Assembly (NCBI RefSeq): GCF_008704655.1
Contig: NZ_CP023688.1
Coordinates: 6,392,001-6,456,000 of the forward strand
Direction of reading: 5' to 3'
From: Streptomyces rimosus
Lineage (GTDB): Bacteria > Actinomycetota > Actinomycetes > Streptomycetales > Streptomycetaceae
DNA: 64,000 nucleotides
The position numbers were made by a program, and so were the translations under genes. The stretch's first letter is position 1; every line of letters starts with the position of its first letter. Below the pieces are notes generated by a model. It was not told the DNA's origin and did no database searches. It saw nothing but the letters and a program-made list of their open reading frames with translations. Positions 52,436 through 61,573 of the stretch are shown piece after piece.

Positions 52436-53212
52436 CTACTCCCTTCTCCGGCGGGCATGGACGAGCAGGATGGAGGCCAGTGACGGCAGGTGGCAGGCGG
52501 CGCGGTCCACAGGCCGCAGCGGACGCGGCACGTCGTGGTACGGCGCGCCCGCGATCCGTACGACCTCGAAGCCGCAGGCCGCCAGGAAGCCGCGCAGCGC
52601 GCGGGCGGTGTAGAGGCGCAGATGGCCGACGACCTGGGTGCCGGGCCGGCCGTGGATGCCTCGCATGCTCACCTCCGAGAAGACGGGCTGGACCCCCGCG
52701 AGCAGCAGCCCGCGGTTGTACCAGGCGGCGAGATTGGGGGTGGAGAGCATCAGGTGACCTCCGGGACGCAGCACCCGGCGCAGTTCGTCCAGGGCCGCGT
52801 CGGGGTCGACGAGGTGCTCGATGACCTCGCTGAAGAGCACGGCGTCGGCGGCGCCGTCCGCGAACGGCAGCCCGGCATTGCCCAGTTCACCGCGCACGAC
52901 GTACGGGATGCGGGCCGCGGCGCGGCACAGCGCGTCCTGCGACCAGTCGACGCCGACGATGCGGTGACCGGGCAGGGCGGCGGACGCGGTGGCGGCGGCG
53001 CTTCCGTCACCGCAGCCGATGTCCAGAACGGTGCCCGGGCGCGCCCCGGCGCGTACCGGCCCCAGGGCACGGGCCAGCATCAGCGCCTGCCGCCGGCTGC
53101 GCTCGGCACCGGACGCGACGGGCACGGCGGGGTTCTCGTAGAACTCCCGCAGGCCGTCCGGACGGGCCGGTGCGGCACGGCCCTTCGGGGCAATGGCCGA
53201 CCACCGGGTCAT
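52436..53212 (-). CDS. Class I SAM-dependent methyltransferase
   Basis: A 258-residue methyltransferase. Motif I VLDIGCGDGSAAATASAAL lies near residue 62, motif II VGVDWSQDAL, motif III ADAVLFSEVIEHLVDPDAAL, and the C-terminal part has GGHLMLSTPNLAAWYNRGLL. This is the UbiE/Methyltransf_11 type acting on small molecules or lipids; the substrate is unknown. ATG 53212 overlaps the stop of a small chimeric ORF (ATGA). Its first 25 residues were duplicated upstream to make that ORF. Part of the envelope operon. Confidence 0.9.
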   Translation of the reverse strand: MTRWSAIAPKGRAAPARPDGLREFYENPAVPVASGAERSRRQALMLARALGPVRAGARPGTVLDIGCGDGSAAATASAALPGHRIVGVDWSQDALCRAAARIPYVVRGELGNAGLPFADGAADAVLFSEVIEHLVDPDAALDELRRVLRPGGHLMLSTPNLAAWYNRGLLLAGVQPVFSEVSMRGIHGRPGTQVVGHLRLYTARALRGFLAACGFEVVRIAGAPYHDVPRPLRPVDRAACHLPSLASILLVHARRRRE

Positions 53213-53373
53213 GGCGCGCCTCCCGCGGCCTCGGGCGACCGCGAAGTGGCCGCGGGTGATCGGGCGAAGGGGGCGCCCAGGCGAGTGCCGGCCGCGTCGT
53301 CGAACTCCCGCAGACCGCCCGGTGGAGGCTGCGCGGCGCGGCTCTCCGGGATGGCGGTCGGCTGTCGGTTCAC
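53209..53373 (-). CDS. 54-residue chimeric mini-ORF from a duplicated gene junction
   Basis: GTG 53373 with AAGGAAA upstream, overlapping the acyltransferase stop (GTGA), and ending at the methyltransferase start (ATGA). Residues 1-24 (MNRQPTAIPESRAAQ...GLREF) resemble the methyltransferase N-terminus (MTRWSAIAPKGRAA...GLREF). Residues 25-54 (DDAAGTRLGAPFARSPAATS) resemble the acyltransferase C-terminus (DDAAGTRLGTLFARTLAATS). It is therefore a diverged tandem copy of the junction between the two genes. Whether a stable peptide results is unknown. Confidence 0.6.
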   Translation of the reverse strand: MNRQPTAIPESRAAQPPPGGLREFDDAAGTRLGAPFARSPAATSRSPEAAGGAP

Positions 53374-54860
53374 GGCTGGTTTCCTTGCCGTCGGGCGTCT
53401 TCCTCGGCTCGCGGTGCGTCCCCTTCGGCCTCCGGTGACCACGATGTGGCCGCGAGGGTCCGGGCGAAGAGGGTGCCCAGGCGGGTACCGGCCGCGTCGT
53501 CGAGGAGTGCGTGTGACCAGCGCAGCGCGAGTTGGATGCGGCCGCCGACGGAGACGGTGGTGACGGTCAGGCCGCGTGGTGTCCGGGCCGGGGCCGAGAA
53601 CCATACGGCGGTGGGCCGGCCCGCGTCGCCGAAGTCGAGGGGGTAGGGGATGCGGCCGATGTTGGAGAGCAGTGTGGTGGAGGCCAGGGGCGCGGCGGCC
53701 GTACGCAGCGCCCGCGTCAGCGCGCCGCGCAGTCCGACCGGCAGCACGGGGGCAGTCAACAGGGTCGCGCCAAGCCCGAGTTGAGAGCCCGGTGCGGACT
53801 TCAGGGAGCGGGTGCGGGCGGCGGTGCGCCGCAGCAGCCGGGCGACCGCTGCGGGGTCGGGCGGGTCGGCCGTGAGCAGTTCGGCGTCCTGCCGCTCCTC
53901 CGGCCCGAAGCCGACCGAGACCAGGCGGGTGCCGTTGCCGATGGGCATGTCCGTGCCGCGCGGGCGGTCGTCCACCGGCATCGTGACGACGACGGGGGCG
54001 CTCGGCCGCCCGTGGAGGCGGTTCCAGCGGGCCACCATCAGGCAGGTGGCGACGAGGAGTTGATCGTTGACGGTGTAGGCGGCGACGCCGTTGGTGCGGG
54101 GCGGGCGGGCCGGGACCGGCAGTTCGGTGATGAGCATGCCGTTGCCGGTGGTGTGCCGGGCGCCGCCCCGCCTGACCGCGCGGGGCCCGCGGTCCCCGGC
54201 GATCCGTACGGGCCGGGCCAGCCGGTGCCCGCCGAGCGGCGGCGCTGTGTCCTGCGGCCCGTCGGCCGCGGCGGGCCCGGCCGCGCGTACGGGCGGCGGC
54301 GCGGGGGAGTTGTCGGCGCCGCCGTAGAGCTGGGCGGCGGTGGCCAGCACCCGCATGCAGGCCGGGCCGTCGAGGGCCGTGTGGTTGATGGTGATGAGCA
54401 GAACGGTTCCGCCACTGTCACCGCTCTCCTCGGCCCCACGGTCGATGACCTCCAGCCGCACTGGCGGCGACGCATCCAGCGGCGGCAGCTCGGTCAGTGC
54501 CCGCCCCCTGGCCAGGTCGAGCGCGTCCGGGCCGGGCGGCGGGAAGACGACCGGGTCCGCGTCCGGGACGCCGGTCAGCTCCCACTCGTACCGCCGCTGC
54601 CACCACCGGTACGGGGCCTGGCGCATCAGGATGCGGGGGTGCCGGCACAGCGCTTCCCGGAACGCCGCCCGCAGCCGGCCGGGGTCCGGCTTCCCGGGCA
54701 GGTGCACCTCGATGTGCACGGTTTCCGGTTCGTCGGCCGTGAGGCAGTGCCGGGTGATCTCGTCCACCACCGGGAACGGGATGCGCTGTACGGTCCGTTC
54801 CGCCGCCCCGGGTGGCCCGTTCCCGGCCGGTTCCTGCCGTGCGGGCTGGAGTGCGGTCAT
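53370..54860 (-). CDS. Condensation-domain/acyltransferase-like protein
   Basis: A 496-residue CoA-dependent acyltransferase-fold protein like NRPS condensation or Pap-type acyltransferases. The catalytic His segment is INHTALDGPACMRVLATAAQ (H-x3-D-G, about 165). Typical later blocks are VNDQLLVATCLMVARWNRLH, VVVTMPVDDRPRGTDMPIGN, STTLLSNIGRIPY and the C-terminal WSHALLDDAAGTRLG. It probably esterifies a sugar or alcohol with an acyl group, plausibly on the glycan made by this operon (inference). ATG 54860 overlaps the AftD-like stop (ATGA). No adenylation or carrier domain is present. Confidence 0.86.
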   Translation of the reverse strand: MTALQPARQEPAGNGPPGAAERTVQRIPFPVVDEITRHCLTADEPETVHIEVHLPGKPDPGRLRAAFREALCRHPRILMRQAPYRWWQRRYEWELTGVPDADPVVFPPPGPDALDLARGRALTELPPLDASPPVRLEVIDRGAEESGDSGGTVLLITINHTALDGPACMRVLATAAQLYGGADNSPAPPPVRAAGPAAADGPQDTAPPLGGHRLARPVRIAGDRGPRAVRRGGARHTTGNGMLITELPVPARPPRTNGVAAYTVNDQLLVATCLMVARWNRLHGRPSAPVVVTMPVDDRPRGTDMPIGNGTRLVSVGFGPEERQDAELLTADPPDPAAVARLLRRTAARTRSLKSAPGSQLGLGATLLTAPVLPVGLRGALTRALRTAAAPLASTTLLSNIGRIPYPLDFGDAGRPTAVWFSAPARTPRGLTVTTVSVGGRIQLALRWSHALLDDAAGTRLGTLFARTLAATSWSPEAEGDAPRAEEDARRQGNQP

Positions 54861-57800
54861 CGGGTGGGTTCCTCCCCAGGTCGGTTCGAAGGGGCTGTCG
54901 GGTCTGATGAAGCTGGCGGGTCTGATGGGGCTGGCCGTTCTGATGGGGCCGGTGGCGCGGCGTCCGGCGAGGCGGTATCCGGTGGCGCGGCGTCCGACGG
55001 TGCGACATCCGGCGATTCGCCGTCCGACCCCCCGGTACGCCGCCGTCGGCGCGGCAACGGCGGCAGGGTTCTCCGCTTCCGCGTACCCGCCTCCCTCTCC
55101 CGGGCCTCCGACTCCCCCTCCCGGGATGCCGCCTCCCCCTCCCGGCCCCCCGCATCCGGCTCCGCCACCAGCGACTCCCCACCCGCACTCGCCCCCGCGC
55201 CCGCCCCCACCGGCGCCGCGGCCACAGCCGGTCCCCCCTCCGGCTCCGCCCCCGCCCCCGCACGCACCCCACGCCGCACCTTCCCGGCAGGCACCGTCAC
55301 CACCGCCGCCACCAGCCCCAACAGGGCCAGCCCCTGGGCAACAGCGCTGAACGGCCCGTCACCGTCGGCAGGGGACTCGCCTGCGCCGAGGGCCGCCGTG
55401 ATTCCGGCCCCCAGCATGGCCAGCAGCGCCAGCGGTACGAGCAGCCCGTGGCGGAACCGGGCCACCAGGGCCAGCAGCGGCACGATCACCGCGTACGGCC
55501 CGGAGGCGAGGGCCACGACCACGGTGAGGGCGACGACTCCCAGCACCCAGGACGGCGCGGGCGGGGCCTGCGGCTCCGGTGGGGTGCGCCGTGTCCGGCG
55601 TACCAGGGCGGAGCCGATGAGCAGCGCGATGCCGAGCGCGCCGCCGAACAGCCCCAGGTCGTACGTGGTGGACGGCGCGTACGTCAGCCGCACCATGCCG
55701 CTTTCGCCCGCCGGGATCAGGAATCCCTGCTGCCATCCGTCGAGGCGCACGGGCGACAGTTCGCGCCCGTTGAGCGTCGCGCGCCACCCGGCGTTGGCGT
55801 TCTCGTACGTCTGGAGGTAGGCGGCCCCGCCCGCGCTCACCTGGACCGTGCGGCGGTCGCCCGCCCAGTCCCGCGCGGTGACGGTCCGCCGTTCGGTGGC
55901 GGGCGCGGGGGCGCTGCCCCGGCTGAGGGTGACGTCCGTCAGCGCCAGCGGGCCCTGGTCGCCGGCTTCCACCCGGTGCTGTCCGGACGGCAGGTCCAGC
56001 CGTCCGTCGCGTGCCTCGCCCGCGCACAGTTCGACCTTGACCGGTCGGCGTTCGGTCAGATCACGTACGGAACCGGACGCCTTGGTGGCGTGCAGTGTGC
56101 CGTCCACGGCGAGCGGCGGTCCCTGGCCGCAGGCGAGCGAGAACCGCTCGCCCGCGGAGGGCGGCGGCGTCCGCAGGTCGTCCAGGGCGGGGATGTAGAC
56201 CTCGCTCAGGCCGACGGGCAGTTGCAGGGCCTCGCCCACCACCGGGTTGTGGACGGTGAGGTCCTTGACCTTGCTGATGGTGATGTCGAGCTGGTCGGTG
56301 GTGATGGGGTCGAAGCGGGCCCAGCCGTTCTCGTCCACCCCGGTGGTCGCCGCCCCGTCGGGCGAGTTGATGAGGATTTCTTCGGGGCGGGTGGAAACGC
56401 CGCCCGCCGCGGCGAGCACGATCCGGTCGATGCTGCGCTTGCCGGGCCAGCGCAGGTGCAGTGTCGCTTTGTCGCCAGCGATCCAGGCGGTGGTCAGGTC
56501 GCCGTCGACCAGGTTGCGGGGGCTGAGCTGAGGGCCGGAGCCGAAGGCGGTGGAGTCGGCGGTCGCCGTGATCCGGTTCTTCTTTCCGGGCGTCACCCGG
56601 TCCAGCAGCTGGTCGAGTTCGGGGCCCGGTACGGCCACCGCCCGGCCGGAGACCTGGTACGACCCGCCCGTACCGGTACGGAACTGCCGGTGCAGACCCA
56701 CCTCGGCGGAGACCGGCGACAGGCCGCCGGGGTCGCTGCCGCGGTGCAGCGAGTACGTGGCGGCCGGGGACGTCGACTTCTCGGCGTCCGCCGGGAGTTG
56801 CAGCAGCCGGGTGACCTGCACGCCCGGGATGGACACCTCGGAGAAGCCCGCGCCGGACAGCCCGGCGCGCGGCGTCTGCGACGCGGTGATGGTGATCTTC
56901 AGCCACTTCGCGGTGCCGCCCGGTGCCCAGATCCGCTGCTTCTGGCCGTTGGTCAGCAGCGGGGTGGCCACACTGCCCCGGTCGGTCTGGACGAGCACGG
57001 AGGTCGGCGCCGCGCGCATCCCGTCGCCGGGCAGCGGCGTCAGCGAGATCGTGGACGGTATGTACGTGGGCCGGGTGAAGCCGATGCGCAGCCACTGGCC
57101 CACCGGATTGCCCGCGCTGCCCTCCGCCCAGCCCGTCTTCGGATCGCCGTCGAAGGCGTGCACCGGGTCGTACTGCGGCAGGTGGAAGAGCCAGTTGCCG
57201 CTGCTGGACGCGGTGACGGAGGCGGCGCCGCGCAGCACCCCGGTGGTCTGGTGCGCGATGCCCTCGGTCGGCAGGATCTGCCGGGGCTCGCGCCCGGGAT
57301 CCTGCAGGCTGTCCGGGTGATTTCGCTCGCCGGGCGTGTACGTGTAGGACGTGTTGGAGTTGACCAGCCCGAACCGGGTGTCGGCACGGCGCAGCCCGTC
57401 GCCGGTCAGCTGGAGCGGCGGGGTGCCGACGCCCGGGTGGTTGTCGCCGGTCAGCACGGCCGGACGGTGCCGCAGCGTGGGGTCGGCGGACAGCGGGAGC
57501 AGCGCCTCCGGCCCCCCGCTGACCTGCGCTGTGTCGGCGACCGGCAGGGCGGTGACCGGGCCGGGCCGCGGGGTGCCCACCGGTTCGTAGATCTCCACGG
57601 AGCGCTGGCGCGGGTAGAGGCCCTGGATCTGCACCGGCGTGCCGGGGGCGATCTTCCCGTCGGTGGTCGGTGCCCCGAAGGCGGCCACTTTCCGGTAACC
57701 GGACGCCTCCAGGGTGCGTTTGACGGTCTGCGTCGGCACGTATCCGATCTGGTCGGGGTCGAGATCGTTGCGTACGACCACGTCGTACAGCCCCGCCCGG

Positions 57801-59401
57801 CCCAGGAAGTCGCGCAGCCCCGGCACCTCCGAGCCGGACATCAGGGCCTGCTCGACGGCGTCCAGCGCACGCCGCACGCCCGGCGTGCCGAACGGCACGA
57901 AGTCCCGCTGCGCCCAGCGGGATGCGGCCAGCACGTCCAGGGGGTGGTCGATGGGGGAGCCCCACGTGTAGATGCCGTGCGCGGTGGCGGGGACGACGAG
58001 GGCGCGGTTGTCGGGGGTGTTCGCCTTGAGCCAGTCGGCGGTGCGCTCCCAGGCGGACGGCAGCTTCTTGAAGGCGCCCGGCTGGAGGACGGTGCCGTTG
58101 AGGTACGGAAGGGCCAGGGCGGGGAGCGTCAGCAACGCGACCAGTAGGGGCACGTATTGCCGCCCCGGTACGCGCCGGGTGCCGCGCCGTTCGGCGGCCA
58201 CGCCGAGAATGTGGGCGAGGCCGTAGGCGAGCGCCAGGGCCAGGCCGGGCTGGAACTTGTAGATGTTGCGGAACGGCCGCAGCCAGCCGTCCAGCCAGTC
58301 CTGCCACAGCCCGTGGAACGGGCCACCCAGCGAACCGGCGTACCCGGTCAGGCAGATACCGGCCACCACCAGCACGGTCAGCAGCAGCCAGCGCCGCTCC
58401 GGCACGTCCCGGCGGGCCAGCCCGGCCAGGCCCAGCGCGGCGGCCAGCGCTGTTCCGAGGACCGCGCCGGCCCCGGCCACCAGGGTCCAGCCGGCGGGCA
58501 GCCACGGTTCGCCGAAGTTCAGGTAGCCGACCCAGTTGCCGGCGCCGCGCAGCAACTCGGTCGCCGACATGGTGCCGGTGGTGGTGGTCGCCTGCTCGAT
58601 GTACGGCATGAAGTTCTCGCCGTACACCCCGAGCAGCAGCAGCGGCACCGCCCACCACGCGGTCGCCAGGACGACGCCGGGAATCCACCACACCAGCAGT
58701 GACCTGCGCCGGGGCCCGGTGCGCGAGAGCACGTACAGCAGGACGGGCAGCAGCGAGGCCAGTGTCGAGGCCGCGTTGACGCCGCCCATGAAGGGGATGA
58801 GCAGCGCGGAGCGGGTGGCGGCCAGGCGGGCCGGGGTGCGGTGGCTGGTGAGCGGCAGCAGGACCCACGGCAGCAGCGCGCCGGGCAGCGCCGCGGCGGA
58901 CGTGGAGCCGATGAGCATGGTGAAGGTCGGCCACAGCGCGTACGCGGCGGCGGCGAGCAGCCGGGACGGCGGGGAGCCGACGCGCAGCCGCTCGGCCAGC
59001 CGCAGCGCGCCCCAGAACGCGGTGGTGACGATCAGCGACATCCACAGCCGCTCGGCGATCCACACCGGCAGGTGCACCAGGTCGGCGAGGGCGTAGTACG
59101 GCAGGGACGGGAAGGCGTAGCCGACGTACTGGTCCGTGATGCCGCCGAAGCCCGCCCGGTCGTGCCACAGCTGCCCCAGATCGCTCAGGAACTTCCAGGG
59201 GTCGGTGGTCACGCCCAGCTTGGTCTCGAAGGTCATCTTCCCGAAGGAGGGCACCAGGAAGAGCACGAAGGCCAGGGCCCAGAACGCCAGCAGCCAGCGC
59301 CGGGACCGGGGCGGTCCGGGCGGCGGCGCGCCCGGCGCGGCCGCCGGGGTGCCGCCGGCGTCAGGCGAACCCGGTGAGCTGGACACGAGCGTCTGGGTCA
59401 T
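54857..59401 (-). CDS. AftD-like (DUF3367) alpha-arabinofuranosyl/mannan-type membrane glycosyltransferase
   Basis: A 1514-residue membrane GT-C protein. The N-terminal third has about ten helices (LLAFWALAFVLFLVPSFGKM, YYALADLVHLPVWIAERLW, LLPWVLLPLTSHRTPARLAA) with an early acidic loop typical of GT-C catalytic Asp. A large extracytoplasmic segment with carbohydrate-binding-like beta domains follows (about 470-1250). A final helix pair (LGLFGGALGIALLIGSALV) leads to a Pro/Ala/Asp-rich cytosolic tail of about 110 residues. Mycobacterial AftD adds alpha-1,3-arabinofuranose to arabinan; streptomycetes lack arabinogalactan, so the sugar here is open. ATG 59401 overlaps the upstream methyltransferase stop (ATGA). 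Confidence 0.85.
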   Translation of the reverse strand: MTQTLVSSSPGSPDAGGTPAAAPGAPPPGPPRSRRWLLAFWALAFVLFLVPSFGKMTFETKLGVTTDPWKFLSDLGQLWHDRAGFGGITDQYVGYAFPSLPYYALADLVHLPVWIAERLWMSLIVTTAFWGALRLAERLRVGSPPSRLLAAAAYALWPTFTMLIGSTSAAALPGALLPWVLLPLTSHRTPARLAATRSALLIPFMGGVNAASTLASLLPVLLYVLSRTGPRRRSLLVWWIPGVVLATAWWAVPLLLLGVYGENFMPYIEQATTTTGTMSATELLRGAGNWVGYLNFGEPWLPAGWTLVAGAGAVLGTALAAALGLAGLARRDVPERRWLLLTVLVVAGICLTGYAGSLGGPFHGLWQDWLDGWLRPFRNIYKFQPGLALALAYGLAHILGVAAERRGTRRVPGRQYVPLLVALLTLPALALPYLNGTVLQPGAFKKLPSAWERTADWLKANTPDNRALVVPATAHGIYTWGSPIDHPLDVLAASRWAQRDFVPFGTPGVRRALDAVEQALMSGSEVPGLRDFLGRAGLYDVVVRNDLDPDQIGYVPTQTVKRTLEASGYRKVAAFGAPTTDGKIAPGTPVQIQGLYPRQRSVEIYEPVGTPRPGPVTALPVADTAQVSGGPEALLPLSADPTLRHRPAVLTGDNHPGVGTPPLQLTGDGLRRADTRFGLVNSNTSYTYTPGERNHPDSLQDPGREPRQILPTEGIAHQTTGVLRGAASVTASSSGNWLFHLPQYDPVHAFDGDPKTGWAEGSAGNPVGQWLRIGFTRPTYIPSTISLTPLPGDGMRAAPTSVLVQTDRGSVATPLLTNGQKQRIWAPGGTAKWLKITITASQTPRAGLSGAGFSEVSIPGVQVTRLLQLPADAEKSTSPAATYSLHRGSDPGGLSPVSAEVGLHRQFRTGTGGSYQVSGRAVAVPGPELDQLLDRVTPGKKNRITATADSTAFGSGPQLSPRNLVDGDLTTAWIAGDKATLHLRWPGKRSIDRIVLAAAGGVSTRPEEILINSPDGAATTGVDENGWARFDPITTDQLDITISKVKDLTVHNPVVGEALQLPVGLSEVYIPALDDLRTPPPSAGERFSLACGQGPPLAVDGTLHATKASGSVRDLTERRPVKVELCAGEARDGRLDLPSGQHRVEAGDQGPLALTDVTLSRGSAPAPATERRTVTARDWAGDRRTVQVSAGGAAYLQTYENANAGWRATLNGRELSPVRLDGWQQGFLIPAGESGMVRLTYAPSTTYDLGLFGGALGIALLIGSALVRRTRRTPPEPQAPPAPSWVLGVVALTVVVALASGPYAVIVPLLALVARFRHGLLVPLALLAMLGAGITAALGAGESPADGDGPFSAVAQGLALLGLVAAVVTVPAGKVRRGVRAGAGAEPEGGPAVAAAPVGAGAGASAGGESLVAEPDAGGREGEAASREGESEAREREAGTRKRRTLPPLPRRRRRTGGSDGESPDVAPSDAAPPDTASPDAAPPAPSERPAPSDPPASSDPTAPSNRPGEEPTR

Positions 59402-60123
59402 GGCAACCGCCGCAGGATGAGAAGGAGGTTCCAGGTGGCCACTTCCCGGACGACCGGCAGGCGCGGGATCGTTTCGGCGAGGAACGGCGCGTACCGGGAG
59501 CGGGCCGTCACGATCCGTACGTCGTCGCGGGAGCGGATGTGCCGAAGGGTCGGGCCGACGTGCAGGGCGAAGAGGTTCTCGCCCAGGGTGTGTTTTGCGG
59601 TCCGGCCGGTGCGCCACCGGTAGAGCGTGCGGGCCCGCCCGGCGCCCAGGTAATGCCAGGGTGCCGTCTCGTGTCCACCCCACGGGGAGAGCCAGTTGGT
59701 GAACGAGAGGTAGATCAGGCCACCGGGCCTGGTGACCCGCACCAGTTCGCTCAGGAAGGTGCGCGGGTCCGCCACGTGCTCCAGGACGTTGGACGAGAAG
59801 CACACGTCGGCGGCGCCGTCGGCCAGCGGGAGGAGGTAGCCGTCGGCGAGCACCGCGCCCGCGGGGATGCGCCCGCGGGCGGTCAGCTCGCGCCGGTCCG
59901 GCTCGAAGAGGTAGCTCTGCGCGCCGCGGCGCCGGAACTCCTCGGTGAAGTGCCCGCTGCCACCGCCGATGTCCGCGACGACGCGGCCTTCCAGCGGCTC
60001 GTACCGTTCGATCTGGTCGGCGGCGTCCCGCGCCAGCAGGCCGTAACAGTGCTCGGGGTCGTGCTGTTCGCGCAGGAAGGCGCGGAAAAGGGTGAGTGAT
60101 CTGCGCAGGGAAGGGTCCCGCAC
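59398..60123 (-). CDS. Class I SAM-dependent methyltransferase
   Basis: A 241-residue methyltransferase. Motif I VVADIGGGSGHFTEEFRRRG lies near residue 47, motif II YLFEPDRREL, motif III DVCFSSNVLEHVADPRTFL, and GGLIYLSFTNWLSPWGGHET is the substrate side. It resembles Methyltransf_11/25 proteins found beside GT4 and AftD genes in other actinobacteria, where it probably methylates a glycan or lipid. GTG 60123 starts 7 nt after the upstream glycosyltransferase stop. Tightly coupled to the AftD-like gene. Confidence 0.9.
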   Translation of the reverse strand: MRDPSLRRSLTLFRAFLREQHDPEHCYGLLARDAADQIERYEPLEGRVVADIGGGSGHFTEEFRRRGAQSYLFEPDRRELTARGRIPAGAVLADGYLLPLADGAADVCFSSNVLEHVADPRTFLSELVRVTRPGGLIYLSFTNWLSPWGGHETAPWHYLGAGRARTLYRWRTGRTAKHTLGENLFALHVGPTLRHIRSRDDVRIVTARSRYAPFLAETIPRLPVVREVATWNLLLILRRLP

Positions 60124-60130
60124 CTCAGCA

Positions 60131-61363
60131 TCACCGCCCGGCGGGGCGGTCGAGGTGGGCCCGGTCGTACGACTCGGCCGCCACCGCGCGGAAGCTGCGC
60201 ACCGTGGCGCTCCACCGGAACCGGGCGGCCCGGCGCGCGGCGGCGGCGCCCAGGGCGTGCCGGCGCGCGCCGCTGAGCGCGAGCGTGCACCAGTGCGCGG
60301 CGAAGGAACTCTCGCCGCGCGCCAGCAGCCCGGTCGTTCCGTCGTCCACCGAGTCGCGCAGGCCCGGGATGTCGAAGCCGACCGTCGGGGTGTGCCGGGC
60401 GGCGGCCTCCATGACCACCAGGCCCCAGCCCTCGACCAGCGACGGATGCAGCAACAGCCAGGCGCGGCACAGCAGTTCGTGCTTGTCCTGCTCGCTGATC
60501 CGGCCGGTGAAGTGCACGCCGGGCCCGGCCATGGCTGCCAGCCGGGCGCGCTCCGGGCCGTCCCCGACGATCACCAGCCGGCCGCCGGTGACCGGCCGCA
60601 CCCGCTCCCACAGGCGCAGCAGCAGATCGACGCGCTTGTACTCGACCAGCCGGCCCATGGCCAGGAACAGCGGCTCGGGCGACTCCGGGAGCAGCGGCCC
60701 CGGCTCCGCCACGCCGTTGTGCACCAGCCGGATACGGTCGCGTGCCACGCCGAGCCCGCGCAGCGCGGCGGCGGTCGAGCCGGACACCGCGACCATGAGG
60801 TTGCCGCGGTGGGCGCCGGCCAGCGCCCAGTGCTCCAGGCGGCGGCCGAGCCGGGCGGCGGGCGCCGGGTAGCGCAGGCCCCACAGGTCCGTGTGGACGT
60901 GGTTGACCAGGCACAGCGTCGGGCCGCGGTGCCACAGGGGAGCCAGGTACGGCATGCCGTTGCAGACCTCGACCAGCAGGTCGCAGGGGCCGACACGGCG
61001 GGCGAGCCGGCGGCGGACGCGCAGGAAGTGCCCGGCGTCGCCGCCGGCCGAGACCACGCGGTAGCCATGGTCGGCCGCGGGGCCGCCACACAGCAGGGTG
61101 ACCTCGTGGCCGTGCGCGGTCAGGCCCTCGGCGATGCGGTCGACGAGCAGTTCGGAGCCGCCGGCGGCAGGGTTGCCGAGGTCGCGGCGGGCGAGGAAGA
61201 CGATGCGGTGGGGGAGTGCGGGGGTGTGGTGTGCGGACGGGGCGGGTGGTGCCGCGGCAGCGGGGGGTGCCGGTGGTGCGGGCGGTGCGGAACGTGCTGG
61301 TGCGGGCGGTGCCGGACGTGCGAGCGGTGCGGCGGACGAGGACGGTCGTACGTGCTGGGGCAT
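60131..61363 (-). CDS. Glycosyltransferase family 4 protein with Ala/Pro-rich leader
   Basis: 410 residues. The first 50 are a low-complexity Ala/Pro/Ser leader. The GT-B fold follows: HRIVFLARRDLGNPAAGGSE, GHEVTLLCGG, LCLVNHVHTDLWGLRYP, VAVSGSTAAALRGLGVARDR, then LFLAMGRLVEYKRVDLLLRL and the donor motif LLHPSLVEGWGLVVMEAAAR (E-x7-E). It uses a nucleotide- or lipid-linked sugar on the cytosolic face. ATG 61363. It lies upstream of the methyltransferase and AftD-like genes in the same operon. Confidence 0.88.
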   Translation of the reverse strand: MPQHVRPSSSAAPLARPAPPAPARSAPPAPPAPPAAAAPPAPSAHHTPALPHRIVFLARRDLGNPAAGGSELLVDRIAEGLTAHGHEVTLLCGGPAADHGYRVVSAGGDAGHFLRVRRRLARRVGPCDLLVEVCNGMPYLAPLWHRGPTLCLVNHVHTDLWGLRYPAPAARLGRRLEHWALAGAHRGNLMVAVSGSTAAALRGLGVARDRIRLVHNGVAEPGPLLPESPEPLFLAMGRLVEYKRVDLLLRLWERVRPVTGGRLVIVGDGPERARLAAMAGPGVHFTGRISEQDKHELLCRAWLLLHPSLVEGWGLVVMEAAARHTPTVGFDIPGLRDSVDDGTTGLLARGESSFAAHWCTLALSGARRHALGAAAARRAARFRWSATVRSFRAVAAESYDRAHLDRPAGR

Positions 61364-61573
61364 GTGCGCTCCAACTCGTCTCAGGGTGCGGTACCAGTGG
61401 TGTGGGGGGATGTACTGCGTACTGAGCCGTGCGGACCTGCCGGCCGTGGGACAGCGTCGTGGGACATCGGTGGGTGAGCTGGATAGTTTTCGCCGCCCTG
61501 TTCGATGCGGCTACTCACCGGGATGACAATTTCCGCGCCTCTTCGACCTGACGCCTCATCACTTCGCGCAGGA

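Noticed and set aside
55000..55350. Pro/Ala/Asp-rich repetitive coding tail of the AftD-like gene considered as a DNA repeat.
   Set aside because: It is ordinary low-complexity coding sequence without a regular period.
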